From: Bacillus sp. es.034
Lineage (GTDB): Bacteria; Bacillota; Bacilli; Bacillales; Bacillaceae_B
Direction: 5' to 3'
DNA length: 64,000 nucleotides
NCBI RefSeq assembly: GCF_002563655.1
Contig: NZ_PDIY01000001.1
Span: forward strand, 2,392,001 to 2,456,000
Position numbers and translations under genes: made by a program. The notes under the pieces were generated by a model, which did no database searches, was not told the origin of the DNA, and saw nothing but the letters and a program-made list of their open reading frames with translations. Positions 22,294 to 31,414 of the stretch are shown here, in pieces. Positions within the stretch are counted from its first letter, which is position 1. Every line of letters begins with the position of its first letter.

Positions 22294-23667
22294 TTAAAAC
22301 TTAATTTTCTCTTGCAAAAATGTCTTTACATCACTGATTGGCATTCTTACCTGATCCATTGTGTCGCGGTCACGTACGGTTACTTGACCGTCTTCTACAG
22401 AGTCAAAGTCGAATGTGATGCAGTATGGAGTGCCGATTTCGTCCTGGCGGCGGTAACGTTTCCCGATGGATGCCGTTTCGTCGAAGTCGATCATAAGATC
22501 CTGGGACAGCTCTTCGTACACTTTAAATGCATCGTCAGAGAGTTTTTTCGAAAGTGGCAGGACAGCCGCTTTGAACGGAGCCAGTGCCGGGTGGAAACGT
22601 AATACGGTACGTGAATCGTTCTCTAGTTCTTCTTCTTCGAACGCATCGCATAGGAATGCTAGGGTTACCCGGTCAGCCCCGAGGGAAGGCTCGATGCAGT
22701 AAGGTACATATTTTTCATTCGTTTGTGGATCCATGTAGTGGAAGTCCTCATTTGAATGTTCCATATGACGCTTCAGGTCGAAGTCTGTACGATCTGCCAC
22801 ACCCCAAAGCTCACCCCAGCCAAACGGGAATTTGTATTCGATATCCGTTGTCGCGTTGCTGTAATGGGATAATTCGTCCTGATCGTGGTCGCGCAGTCTC
22901 ATATTGTCTTCGCTCATTCCAAGATTCAGTAACCAGTTTTTACAGAATTCGCGCCAGTACGAGAACCACTCTAGGTCTTCGCCAGGTTTGCAGAAGAATT
23001 CAAGTTCCATCTGTTCGAATTCACGGGTTCTGAATGTGAAATTACCAGGAGTGATTTCGTTTCGGAAACTTTTACCGACTTGCGCAATACCAAATGGCAT
23101 TTTCTTACGCATGGATCGCTGAACGTTTTTGAAGTTTACAAAGATCCCCTGTGCTGTTTCTGGACGTAAATAAATTTCATTTGTAGAAGATTCCGTTACT
23201 CCCTGATGGGTTTTGAACATAAGGTCAAATTGGCGGATATCTGTGAAATCGTGGCTTCCGCAATCAGGACATGCAATATCATGTTCTTTGATGATTTCTT
23301 CCATTTTTTCGAATGAAAGACCGTCTACAATCATCTCGATGCCCTTTGCTTCCAAGGCATTTTCAATGATTTTGTCTGCGCGGTGACGTGTCTTACATTG
23401 CTTACAGTCGATCATCGGGTCATTGAAGTTCCCAACGTGCCCGGAAGCTACCCATGTTTGCGGATTCATCAGGATACTTGCATCAAGGCCCACATTGTAA
23501 GGGGACTCCTGTACAAATTTTTTCCACCAGGCTTTTTTAATATTGTTTTTCAGCTCTACACCAAGTGGACCGTAATCCCATGTGTTGGCAAGTCCTCCGT
23601 AAATTTCAGAACCGGGGAAGACAAACCCCCTGTGCTTTGCTAAGTTGACTACTTGTTCCATTGACAT
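22294..23667 (-). CDS. glyS: Glycine-tRNA ligase (single-chain, alpha2 type)
   Basis: Class II aminoacyl-tRNA synthetase charging tRNA-Gly. The 457-residue single-chain form is the homodimeric type, not the two-subunit GlyQ/GlyS type used by B. subtilis. I start at ATG 23667 ([19 protein letters not shown]) because AAGGAG lies eight bases before it; an upstream in-frame GTG overlaps that site. Visible motifs are [13 protein letters not shown], motif 2-like [14 protein letters not shown], and motif 3-like [14 protein letters not shown] zinc-binding CKQCK/CPDCGSH insertion is seen. A T-box leader precedes it. Confidence 0.97.
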   Translation of the reverse strand: MSMEQVVNLAKHRGFVFPGSEIYGGLANTWDYGPLGVELKNNIKKAWWKKFVQESPYNVGLDASILMNPQTWVASGHVGNFNDPMIDCKQCKTRHRADKIIENALEAKGIEMIVDGLSFEKMEEIIKEHDIACPDCGSHDFTDIRQFDLMFKTHQGVTESSTNEIYLRPETAQGIFVNFKNVQRSMRKKMPFGIAQVGKSFRNEITPGNFTFRTREFEQMELEFFCKPGEDLEWFSYWREFCKNWLLNLGMSEDNMRLRDHDQDELSHYSNATTDIEYKFPFGWGELWGVADRTDFDLKRHMEHSNEDFHYMDPQTNEKYVPYCIEPSLGADRVTLAFLCDAFEEEELENDSRTVLRFHPALAPFKAAVLPLSKKLSDDAFKVYEELSQDLMIDFDETASIGKRYRRQDEIGTPYCITFDFDSVEDGQVTVRDRDTMDQVRMPISDVKTFLQEKIKF

Positions 23668-23697
23668 ATAAGTCACTCCTTCTCATCATTTATGTAA

Positions 23698-23890
23698 ATA
23701 AAAAAGCTCGTCCTTAGGCGCTTGAGGCCTAGGGACGAGCTTGTTACTCGCGGTTCCACCCTAGTTGATATACATACATGTATACCCACTTTAAAAACGG
23801 TAAATAGCTCCGGATTGCCGTCTCCATGCCATCTGGGCTTTCACTGTCCCCAGTCGCTTATCGGTTAGCAAGGATTATTGATCCATCATA
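23698..23890 (-). promoter_or_regulatory. T-box riboswitch of the glycyl-tRNA synthetase gene
   Basis: On the minus strand the leader carries the T-box sequence AGGGTGGAACCGCG (23749-23762), which pairs with the uncharged tRNA acceptor end, and then the terminator hairpin (arms AAGCTCGTCC and GGACGAGCTT with a T-run, 23698-23742). Upstream, stem I features such as GGGGACAGTGAAAGCCC are visible. A GGC triplet in GACGGCAATCC is a plausible glycine specifier. Uncharged tRNA-Gly should favour antitermination. Confidence 0.92.
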
Positions 23891-23915
23891 GCCTTATTGG
23901 TTATAAGATGAAGAC

Positions 23916-23944
23916 ATTTTATCATGACAAAGAAATAAAAACAA
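23916..23944 (-). promoter_or_regulatory. Promoter of the T-box/glycyl-tRNA synthetase unit
   Basis: On the minus strand, TTGTTT (23939-23944), 17-nt spacer, TAAAAT (23916-23921), placing the transcript start shortly before stem I. Confidence 0.6.
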
Positions 23945-24131
23945 CTAATGATTTGGAGAAGAGAAAAGATTTGAAGTTTCGTTCAAAAGAAGATACTCTT
24001 TGTAAAGTGAATTTTAGCTATAGGTTGTCACAAATGGATGATAATATGCTCTTTTCATTTTGGTTAAATAGTATATAATATTTAATATAAAGTATAACAT
24101 AAATTGTTTGACCGTTAGGTGGTGAGTAACA

Positions 24132-24758
24132 ATCGAACTTAATAAACGTCAGGAACATATCCTGCAAATAGTGAAAGACAACGGACCTATCACTGGTGAA
24201 CATATTGCGGATCAATTAAATTTAACGAGGGCGACTCTAAGACCTGATCTTGCCATCCTGACCATGGCAGGTTACTTGGATGCACGTCCGAGGGTAGGGT
24301 ATTTCTATACAGGGAAAACAGGGACACAGCTGCTGACGGAGAACCTGAACAAAATATTCGTCAAGGATTATCAATCGATTCCGGTTGTGGTGAATGAAAA
24401 TGTTTCCGTATATGATGCCATCGTAACGATGTTTCTGGAGGATGTGGGAACATTGTTTGTCGTGGACGCCAATACATACTTAGTGGGTGTCCTGTCCCGT
24501 AAAGATCTTTTGAGAGCGAGTATCGGGAAGCAGGAACTCAGTACGTTGCCGGTGAATATTATTATGACAAGGATGCCCAATATCACGGTTTGTGAAAAAG
24601 ATGACCAGCTGATCGGTGTGGCGAAGGACCTGATTCATAAGCAGATCGACTCTGTCCCCGTCATCAAAAAAACCGAAAAGGGTGATTTAGAAGTCATAGG
24701 CAGGATTACGAAGACCAATATAACAAAAGCATTTGTTGCCTTGGCAGATGAATATTAG
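24132..24758 (+). CDS. ccpN: Catabolite repressor CcpN
   Basis: Transcriptional repressor of gluconeogenic genes (gapB, pckA in B. subtilis). It has an N-terminal winged HTH (ELNKRQEHILQIVKDNGPIT, GEHIADQLNLTRATLRPD) and two CBS domains (about 75-200). The frame has no ATG, GTG or TTG at the expected N-terminus: it is open from an in-frame TGA at 24123, and the first usable methionine-type codon is GTG 24171, which would delete helix 1. GGTGGTGA at 24118-24125 is well placed before ATC 24132, which I use. The family is about 210 residues; this gives 208. Confidence 0.85.
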   Translation: MELNKRQEHILQIVKDNGPITGEHIADQLNLTRATLRPDLAILTMAGYLDARPRVGYFYTGKTGTQLLTENLNKIFVKDYQSIPVVVNENVSVYDAIVTMFLEDVGTLFVVDANTYLVGVLSRKDLLRASIGKQELSTLPVNIIMTRMPNITVCEKDDQLIGVAKDLIHKQIDSVPVIKKTEKGDLEVIGRITKTNITKAFVALADEY

Positions 24759-24774
24759 AAGGTGGTGAACGATC

Positions 24775-25584
24775 GTGAAAGAACCGATCATCTATGTAGT
24801 ATCCGACTCGGTGGGTGAGACTGCTGAATTAGTCACAAAAGCGGCGATTAGCCAATTCAATGGTTCCAATACGGTCATAAAGCGCTTTCCGTATATAGAG
24901 GACACCGAACATATCGATGAAGTGATTTCCTTGGCGAAGCTCAATCAGGGGTTGATTGTGTACACTCTTGTAAAGCCGGATATGCGTGCTTACATTAAAG
25001 AACAATCTGAAAAGGAAGAGCTCTATGCATTTGATATCATCGGTCCATTAATGGACAAATTTCAAGCTTCCTATCAGAGGGAACCGTTGTTTGAACCCGG
25101 GACTGTCAGAAAGCTTGATGACGATTACTTCAAGAAGGTGGAAGCCATTGAATTTGCCGTCAAATACGATGATGGACGTGATCCGCGGGGCATCCTCAGG
25201 GCGGATATCGTGCTTGTCGGAGTGTCCAGAACGTCCAAAACGCCTCTTTCGCAATACCTTGCACTGAAAAGGATCAAAGTGGCGAATGTTCCACTTGTAC
25301 CGGAAGTGGATCCCCCGGAGGAATTATTCATGGTTTCACCGAAGAAATGCTTCGGGTTAAAAATCAGCCCTGAAAAGCTGAATACGATTCGCAGGGAAAG
25401 ATTAAAGTCTCTCGGACTGAACGATCAGGCGAGCTACGCGAATATAAAACGTATAGAAGATGAACTGACGTATTTTGAAAAAATTACGGACCGCATCGGC
25501 TGTCACGTCATTGACGTAACCAACAAAGCCGTCGAAGAAACAGCCAATGTCATCACAAATATCTACCAAAAAGCCAACGATTGA
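24775..25584 (+). CDS. ppsR: Kinase/pyrophosphorylase PpsR (YqfL-type)
   Basis: DUF299 family bifunctional ADP-dependent kinase/pyrophosphorylase that controls pyruvate,phosphate dikinase or PEP synthase; in B. subtilis YqfL modulates CcpN activity. The 269-residue product begins [16 protein letters not shown], and carries the P-loop-like [18 protein letters not shown] near residue 147. The start is GTG 24775 behind AGGTGG. It follows ccpN by 16 nt, so the two form an operon consistent with joint control of gluconeogenesis. Confidence 0.92.
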   Translation: MKEPIIYVVSDSVGETAELVTKAAISQFNGSNTVIKRFPYIEDTEHIDEVISLAKLNQGLIVYTLVKPDMRAYIKEQSEKEELYAFDIIGPLMDKFQASYQREPLFEPGTVRKLDDDYFKKVEAIEFAVKYDDGRDPRGILRADIVLVGVSRTSKTPLSQYLALKRIKVANVPLVPEVDPPEELFMVSPKKCFGLKISPEKLNTIRRERLKSLGLNDQASYANIKRIEDELTYFEKITDRIGCHVIDVTNKAVEETANVITNIYQKAND

Positions 25585-25618
25585 TCGGTGGTCATTCGAA
25601 TGACCGTGTACATAAAAA

Positions 25619-25656
25619 GATGATTCCCCCTGAAAAATAGAGGGAATCATCTTTTA
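25619..25656 (+). terminator. Terminator after ppsR
   Basis: GATGATTCCC (25619-25628) pairs with GGGAATCATC (25642-25651), then TTTTATTT. A separate palindrome GGTCATTCGAATGACC lies just upstream at 25587-25604. Confidence 0.85.
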
Positions 25657-25927
25657 TTTAGTCCATTTATATTAATAAAGTTTCATGAATTTCAAAGCAC
25701 GAACAAAAACCTTAAAGGAATTAAGTTTTTATAGTGGTCAAACTTGTCCGACTATACTATAATAAAAAATTGTGATAAAAATATTTAAAATAGGTTTAGA
25801 CTAAACTCTTAAGGAATAAACTAATTATTGTGATATGTCAAGTCTCGTCTGAATTAAAATTCGACAATTTTAATCAATTCTCTGGGAAAGTTCTAAAAGA
25901 GAGAAGGATAATACGGAGTGATGTAGA
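25657..25927 (+). promoter_or_regulatory. Upstream region of the yqxD-dnaG-sigA operon
   Basis: AT-rich and non-coding. It contains a consensus -10 hexamer TATAAT near 25758 without a clear -35, a small palindrome GGTTTAGACTAAAC (about 25793-25806), and an AT-rich hairpin ATTAAAATT-CGAC-AATTTTAAT (25853-25874). Several vegetative promoters and sporulation or heat-shock promoters are known at this position in B. subtilis; I can point to only one -10 with any confidence. Confidence 0.35.
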
Positions 25928-26404
25928 ATAGTTAGTATTAGCGAACATAACCCTACCGTATATGTAGACGCGGATGCTTGCCCGGTAAAACAGGAGATCA
26001 TTAAAATAACAAAAGGTTATGGCTTTAAGATCATTTTTGTTGCTTCCCATGCCCACAGGAAGAACACACCTGATGAAGGTGAATGGGTATATGTGGATAG
26101 TTCGAAAGAAGCGGCAGACTTATACATCATGAATCATGTGAAGGCAGGAGATGCCCTGATCACACAGGACATAGGGCTTGCAAGTCTGGTATTACCGAAA
26201 AAAGTTTATGCCATCTCTCCCAGGGGAAAAGCCTACAGGGAAGAGAGCATTGTCACGGCACTCGATTATCGGTATGTCGCAGCCAAAGAACGCAGGAGAG
26301 GCAACTACGGTAAAGGTCCCAAGCCTTTTACAAATGAAGACAGAGAAACATTTTGTATGTCCTTCGATAAAATCTTGTCGGAAATTGCAGGAGAATCGCA
26401 ATAA
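25928..26404 (+). CDS. yqxD: UPF0178 (YaiI/YqxD) family protein
   Basis: Conserved protein of the NYN/PIN-like YaiI/YqxD family, function not established. The product carries the family signature VYVDADACPVK near its start and GDALITQDIGLASLVLPK plus SPRGKAYRE later; the C-terminal part ends near 158 residues, the family's usual length. No ATG, GTG or TTG lies between the upstream in-frame stop (25919) and the signature. GGAGTGAT (25915-25922) sits five bases before ATA 25928, which I take as start; ATT 25937 is an alternative. It precedes dnaG, as in B. subtilis. Confidence 0.75.
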   Translation: MVSISEHNPTVYVDADACPVKQEIIKITKGYGFKIIFVASHAHRKNTPDEGEWVYVDSSKEAADLYIMNHVKAGDALITQDIGLASLVLPKKVYAISPRGKAYREESIVTALDYRYVAAKERRRGNYGKGPKPFTNEDRETFCMSFDKILSEIAGESQ

Positions 26405-26448
26405 GTACAGAATGGATTAAGAGGGTTAATAAAAACAGGTGATAGAGT

Positions 26449-28260
26449 ATGTCTGAAAGAATCCCTGAAGATAAGTTAAATAATATTTTATCGTCAACCG
26501 ATATCGTCGACGTTGTCAGTGATTATGTACAACTGAAAAAGCAGGGCAGAAATTATTTTGGTTTATGTCCGTTCCATGGAGAAAATACTCCATCTTTTTC
26601 TGTTTCTCCCGACAAACAAATTTTTCATTGCTTTGGATGTGGTGCAGGAGGAAACGCATTTACGTTTCTCATGGATGTAGACGGCCTCAGCTTCCTTGAA
26701 GCGGCTCAGAAGCTCGGAGCAAGAGTCGGCGAAGAAATTTCCATCCAAACACCATCATCGGATCAACCGCTTCCCCCTCAAGAGGACGAGAAGCAAATGT
26801 TGGAAGCCCACAGCTTATTAAGTAAATTTTACCATCATCTCCTTCTAAATACAAAGGAAGGTCAGGAAGCGCTTGAATATCTGCTTGCAAGGGGCTTTAC
26901 AACGGAAAGCATCACGAAATTTCAAATTGGATGGTCACTCCCGAGTTGGGACTTCACGGTCAAATTCCTGGAAAAGAGGGGTTACTCCCTTGACCTGATG
27001 GAAGCCGCGGGGCTACTCGTCAGAAGGGAAAAGGACGATTCCTTCCTCGATCGCTTCAGGGGAAGAATCATGTTCCCCATTGTGGATGCAAAAGGGAATA
27101 CCGTCGCATTTTCAGGCAGGACGATCGATGCGGATGATCAGCCGAAATACTTAAACAGTCCTGAAACAAAGATCTTCAATAAAAGCAGCATCCTTTATCA
27201 TTATCATGATGCACGATCCATGATTAGAAGAAAACAGCAGGCAATATTATTTGAAGGGTTCGCAGATGTTATTTCAGCGAGCGAAGCCGGGGTTGAAAAC
27301 GGGGTAGCCACCATGGGTACTTCGTTGACAGAACAGCAAATAGGCCTGTTAAAGCGATTAACGGATTCCATCATCATTTGTTACGATGGTGATTCTGCCG
27401 GGGTGGAAGCCGCATTCAGAGCCGGAAAGCTTCTTCATAAGCATCAGTTGGACATACGCGTAGCTATAATACCCGAACAATTAGACCCTGATGACTACAT
27501 TGCCAAATATGGTTCAGAACGATTCCAACAGGATGTAATAGGGGCAAGTTTGACGTTCATGGCGTTTAAGCTTCGGTATTATAAACTGAATAAAAACTTA
27601 AATGATGAAGGAGATCGCCTTAAGTATATAGAAGACATACTAAAGGAAATTACTCAATTAAGTAAAGCGGTTGAAAAGGATTATTATTTAAGATACTTGG
27701 CTGATGAGTTTGAACTATCGTTAGAGGCTCTTCAACAACAGCTGTCTGAATTGCAAGGGCCGGAAAACCGCGTTCCTAAACCGCCTAAACAGGTCGGTAT
27801 GCAAGGGAATTTCAAACAATCCACCCAGTCAAGGCTCTTGCCTGCATATCAAACCGCTGAGCGTAGGTTGATTGCTTACATGCTGAAGGATCCGAATACC
27901 GCTTATAAGATTCAGGAGTGGCTTGCAGGCACGAACCTCAATATTGATGAGCATCAGGCTATTATTACTTATTTATTGGGTTATTATGAAGAAGGTCTGC
28001 CTCCAAGTGCCAGTTCGTTTATCGGGTACCTTCCTGATGAAAGGCTCAGAAGGATCGTGACGGAAATCGAAATGATGTCCATAAGCGAAGAAAGTACGGA
28101 TCAAGAATTGACAGATTACGTTAACCAGGTGTTAAAACATCAAAAGATGTTGAGAATAAAAGAAAAAGAAGTGGAAAGAAAAGAAGCGGAAAGACTAAAG
28201 GATTATAGGCAGGAAGCACAAATAGCAATGGAAATCTTACAGCTGCGTAAGTCTCTATAA
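26449..28260 (+). CDS. dnaG: DNA primase DnaG
   Basis: Primase that lays RNA primers at the replication fork. The 603-residue product has the N-terminal zinc finger (CPFHGENTPSF... CFGCGAGG, about residues 41-65), the TOPRIM catalytic domain with FEGFADVI (about 270) and CYDGDSAG (about 310), and a C-terminal helicase-interaction region ending QIAMEILQLRKSL. Middle member of the macromolecular synthesis operon yqxD-dnaG-sigA. Confidence 0.97.
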   Translation: MSERIPEDKLNNILSSTDIVDVVSDYVQLKKQGRNYFGLCPFHGENTPSFSVSPDKQIFHCFGCGAGGNAFTFLMDVDGLSFLEAAQKLGARVGEEISIQTPSSDQPLPPQEDEKQMLEAHSLLSKFYHHLLLNTKEGQEALEYLLARGFTTESITKFQIGWSLPSWDFTVKFLEKRGYSLDLMEAAGLLVRREKDDSFLDRFRGRIMFPIVDAKGNTVAFSGRTIDADDQPKYLNSPETKIFNKSSILYHYHDARSMIRRKQQAILFEGFADVISASEAGVENGVATMGTSLTEQQIGLLKRLTDSIIICYDGDSAGVEAAFRAGKLLHKHQLDIRVAIIPEQLDPDDYIAKYGSERFQQDVIGASLTFMAFKLRYYKLNKNLNDEGDRLKYIEDILKEITQLSKAVEKDYYLRYLADEFELSLEALQQQLSELQGPENRVPKPPKQVGMQGNFKQSTQSRLLPAYQTAERRLIAYMLKDPNTAYKIQEWLAGTNLNIDEHQAIITYLLGYYEEGLPPSASSFIGYLPDERLRRIVTEIEMMSISEESTDQELTDYVNQVLKHQKMLRIKEKEVERKEAERLKDYRQEAQIAMEILQLRKSL

Positions 28261-28293
28261 AGTTTTGTAAGGAAGTTGGAAGGAGGGGAACAA

Positions 28294-29424
28294 ATGGCTG
28301 AAAAGTCAGCGCGTTCCAAACAAATAGCGTCAGAATTAACAGTTGATCAGGTGAAAGAATTTTTAGTTAACCAAGGTAAGAAAAGAGGAGTCCTCACATA
28401 CGAAGATATTGCCGATAAACTATCCGGCTTTGAATTGGATTCCGATCAAATGGATGAATTCTATGAACACTTAGGTGAGCAGGGTGTAGAAATCGTTAAT
28501 GAAAGTGACGAAGATGATGATCCAGGTGCCACGGAGTTAGAGAAGGAAGAGGAAGAAGAATTTAATCTAAATGATTTAAGCGTTCCTCCCGGGGTTAAGA
28601 TAAATGATCCTGTACGTATGTACCTGAAGGAAATTGGGAGAGTCGATTTACTTTCTGCAGAGGAAGAGATCAATCTTGCCAAGCGAATTGAAGATGGTGA
28701 TGAGGAAGCCAAGCGACGTCTGGCAGAAGCGAACCTGAGACTCGTTGTCAGTATCGCAAAACGCTATGTAGGCCGCGGGATGCTATTCTTGGATCTTATC
28801 CAGGAAGGTAACATGGGTCTAATTAAAGCAGTGGAAAAGTTCGATTACCGGAAAGGGTACAAATTCAGTACGTATGCGACTTGGTGGATTCGACAAGCCA
28901 TCACCCGTGCCATTGCGGACCAGGCAAGAACGATACGTATCCCGGTTCATATGGTTGAGACCATCAATAAGCTGATTCGTGTACAAAGACAATTACTTCA
29001 AGATCTCGGCCGTGAACCTGCACCGGAAGAAATTGCCGAAGAAATGGATCTGACTCCTGAAAAGGTTCGTGAAATTCTTAAGATCGCTCAAGAACCTGTA
29101 TCCCTTGAAACACCGATTGGTGAAGAAGACGATTCTCATCTTGGGGACTTCATCGAGGATGCAGAAGCTCAATCCCCTTCGGAACATGCAGCTTACGAAT
29201 TGTTGAAAGAACAGCTTGAAGATGTTCTGGATACTCTTACAGACCGTGAAGAAAATGTTTTACGATTACGTTTTGGTCTGGATGACGGCAGAACGCGTAC
29301 ATTGGAAGAAGTGGGTAAAGTGTTTGGTGTTACCCGGGAACGTATTCGACAAATCGAAGCGAAAGCCCTTCGGAAACTGCGCCATCCAAGCAGAAGCAAA
29401 CGATTGAAAGACTTTTTGGAATAG
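28294..29424 (+). CDS. sigA: RNA polymerase primary sigma factor SigA
   Basis: Housekeeping sigma-70 factor. I use ATG 28294 ([19 protein letters not shown]) because GGAAGGAGGGG precedes it; the frame runs six codons further up through the ribosome binding site. The 376-residue product has region 1.1, an acidic linker, region 1.2 ([15 protein letters not shown]), region 2 ([19 protein letters not shown]), region 3, and region 4.2 ([19 protein letters not shown]). It lies 33 nt after dnaG and ends at a terminator. Confidence 0.98.
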   Translation: MAEKSARSKQIASELTVDQVKEFLVNQGKKRGVLTYEDIADKLSGFELDSDQMDEFYEHLGEQGVEIVNESDEDDDPGATELEKEEEEEFNLNDLSVPPGVKINDPVRMYLKEIGRVDLLSAEEEINLAKRIEDGDEEAKRRLAEANLRLVVSIAKRYVGRGMLFLDLIQEGNMGLIKAVEKFDYRKGYKFSTYATWWIRQAITRAIADQARTIRIPVHMVETINKLIRVQRQLLQDLGREPAPEEIAEEMDLTPEKVREILKIAQEPVSLETPIGEEDDSHLGDFIEDAEAQSPSEHAAYELLKEQLEDVLDTLTDREENVLRLRFGLDDGRTRTLEEVGKVFGVTRERIRQIEAKALRKLRHPSRSKRLKDFLE

Positions 29425-29469
29425 AACCATCCTTTACTGCCTCTATTGTGCATAGAGGTGGTTTTTTTT
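29425..29469 (+). terminator. Terminator after sigA
   Basis: CCTCTAT (29440-29446) pairs with ATAGAGG (29452-29458), extended by AACCA...TGGTT, followed by a run of eight T. Confidence 0.85.
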
Positions 29470-29542
29470 GTCCAAATTAAAGGGTTTCCCCTGATCGTTG
29501 CCGAATAGACTTAAAGGATGCAACTACAAAAGGTGTGACAAA

Positions 29543-30082
29543 GTGACCAGAATAAAGAATTCAAAAAAAGAAACCATCATCCATGAAATCCTTCTTTGGA
29601 AGCAAACGAAGATGCTGCCTGAACAATATTGTGATTATCTTCTTGCATTATATACAGAAGGGGCAGGAATCGATGACAGAGAATCAGCGGAATATCAGAA
29701 GAATCATTTCCTAAAAGGTTTTCTGGTTTCCATTTCTTCGATCTTAATTTCATTATTTGTCATTTATTTTACTGAATTGTCAATCGTTTTGCAAACAGCG
29801 ATTTTGGCAAGTTTTGTCGGATTATTAATGGGTGTAGGAATTTATTATACTAAGAAACAAATTTCTTCTTTACTTCTCTATGCGTCAGCTGCTTGCATCC
29901 TCCTTCTTTCATCCATGGAACTGACGGAAAGGATCTTTGAAGGGCACTCTTTGCCATTATACGTAACCTTGTTTCTGAACTGTTTTATATGGATTGGTGC
30001 AGGGATGAAGTGGAAGATGAAGTATTTCACGCTGGCAGGATCGGTAGGAGCGGCCCTTGTCGGAATTTATATATTACTATAA
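29543..30082 (+). CDS. Uncharacterised multi-pass membrane protein
   Basis: 179-residue protein that I do not recognise. The start is placed at GTG 29543 behind AAAGGTG; the frame opens 15 codons earlier without a ribosome binding site. The first 50 residues are soluble and mostly helical (ETIIHEILLWKQTKMLPEQ), and the rest comprises four to six hydrophobic helices (from FLKGFLVSISSILISLFVI to AGSVGAALVGIYILL). It stands alone between the sigA terminator and the acyl-CoA dehydrogenase promoter. No motif suggests a function. Confidence 0.6.
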   Translation: MTRIKNSKKETIIHEILLWKQTKMLPEQYCDYLLALYTEGAGIDDRESAEYQKNHFLKGFLVSISSILISLFVIYFTELSIVLQTAILASFVGLLMGVGIYYTKKQISSLLLYASAACILLLSSMELTERIFEGHSLPLYVTLFLNCFIWIGAGMKWKMKYFTLAGSVGAALVGIYILL

Positions 30083-30110
30083 CTTCTGAAAATTTAAAAG
30101 TTTTTTAAAG

Positions 30111-30140
30111 TTGAGAAAATTCATGATCCCCTCTTATAAT
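30111..30140 (+). promoter_or_regulatory. Promoter of the acyl-CoA dehydrogenase gene
   Basis: TTGAGA (30111-30116), 18-nt spacer, TATAAT (30135-30140). Confidence 0.65.
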
Positions 30141-30179
30141 AGGAATGAGAGCGTATTCATAGAGTGTGATGACTATGCT

Positions 30180-30193
30180 TGAAAGCGCTTTAT
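30180..30193 (+). promoter_or_regulatory. cre-like site (CcpA) upstream of the acyl-CoA dehydrogenase
   Basis: TGAAAGCGCTTTAT matches 13 of 14 positions of the cre consensus. It lies roughly 35-45 bases downstream of the predicted transcription start, the position of a road-block repressor site. Confidence 0.55.
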
Positions 30194-30247
30194 ATACTGT
30201 AGAAGTCTGTGGCTTTCAGTCATCAAAGTTAGACAAGGGGGATAAAG

Positions 30248-31390
30248 ATGAATTTCGACTTAACACAAGAGCAAGCAATGATTAGGAAAACGATCAGGGA
30301 ATTCGCTGAAGAAGAAGTGGCACCTGGGGCGTTGGATCGTGACCGCACAAAGGAATTTCCAAAAGAAATCTTCAAGAAACTTTCTGACCTGGGGATGATG
30401 GGGCTTCCCTTTCCGGAAGAATATGGTGGAGCCGGAGCGGATACAGTAAGCTTTGCCATCGTAACAGAAGAGCTCAGCCGTGCATGTGCCTCTACAGGGA
30501 TCACGTACTCTGCCCATATTTCATTGGGAGGCGCCCCGATCAATTTATTTGGTACACACGAACAGAAACAGGAATACTTAACGCCGATTTGTACAGGGGA
30601 ATCATTTGGCGCTTTCGGCCTGACTGAACCCAATGCCGGTTCAGATGCGGGGGGAACCCAGACCACTGCTGAAGATAAAGGGGATAAATGGGTCATCAAC
30701 GGGAATAAATGTTACATCACCAATGCAAGTTACGCGAATCATCTCGCGTTAACGGCGATCACAGGCAGGAACAACGGGAATAAAGAGATCAGTGCCATCA
30801 TCGTACCTACCAAAGCCAAAGGATTTACGGTCATTGATAATTATGAAAAAATGGGGCTTCATTCCTCCAATACAACTGAGCTGGTCCTTGAGGACGTGGA
30901 AGTGCCTAAGGAAAACCTGTTAGGGAAGCAGGGGGAAGGATTCAAGCAGTTCCTTGTCACCCTTGACGGAGGCAGGATCGGAATCGGGGCAATGGCTGTC
31001 GGTGTGGCTCAGGCTGCTTTTGACAAGGCTCTTCAATATTCGAAAGAGAGAAAGCAGTTCGGTAAAACGTTATCTCAATTTCAGGTTACGCAATTTAAGC
31101 TGGCTGATATGGCAATGAAGATCGAGCTCGCGAGGAACATGGTTCATAAAGCAGCATGGTTAAAGGACCAGGGAAGACCATTTTCCAAAGAAGCGTCAAT
31201 GTGTAAATTGTACGCGTCTGAAATCAGTATGGAAGTGGCCGACGAAGCCATTCAGATCCATGGCGGATACGGTTACATGAAAGAATACCATGTTGAGCGC
31301 TACTTAAGGGACGCGAAACTCCTTGAAATTGGAGAAGGGACATCAGAGGTGCAGAGAATGGTGATTTCAAGGTTGATCGGCTGCCAATAG
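30248..31390 (+). CDS. Acyl-CoA dehydrogenase
   Basis: FAD-dependent short or medium-chain acyl-CoA dehydrogenase (380 residues), full length. Family signatures are FGLTEPNAGSDAGGTQTTA (about 120-138) and QIHGGYGYMKEYHVERYLRD (about 335-354), with the catalytic Glu in IGEGTSEVQR (about residue 367). It may belong to fatty acid or branched-chain amino acid breakdown (MmgC/Bcd-like); the substrate cannot be told from sequence. RBS AAGGGGG precedes ATG 30248. A cre-like site upstream suggests glucose repression. It stands alone. Confidence 0.93.
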   Translation: MNFDLTQEQAMIRKTIREFAEEEVAPGALDRDRTKEFPKEIFKKLSDLGMMGLPFPEEYGGAGADTVSFAIVTEELSRACASTGITYSAHISLGGAPINLFGTHEQKQEYLTPICTGESFGAFGLTEPNAGSDAGGTQTTAEDKGDKWVINGNKCYITNASYANHLALTAITGRNNGNKEISAIIVPTKAKGFTVIDNYEKMGLHSSNTTELVLEDVEVPKENLLGKQGEGFKQFLVTLDGGRIGIGAMAVGVAQAAFDKALQYSKERKQFGKTLSQFQVTQFKLADMAMKIELARNMVHKAAWLKDQGRPFSKEASMCKLYASEISMEVADEAIQIHGGYGYMKEYHVERYLRDAKLLEIGEGTSEVQRMVISRLIGCQ

Positions 31391-31414
31391 GGGTAGAATC
31401 CTCTATAAGGATAA

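Noticed and set aside
23878..24078. 66-codon plus-strand frame between the T-box and ccpN
   Set aside because: It overlaps the T-box promoter on the other strand and has no ribosome binding site.
25874..26056. 60-codon minus-strand frame over the yqxD start
   Set aside because: Considered as a reason for the missing yqxD start, but it has no SD and covers the conserved yqxD signature.
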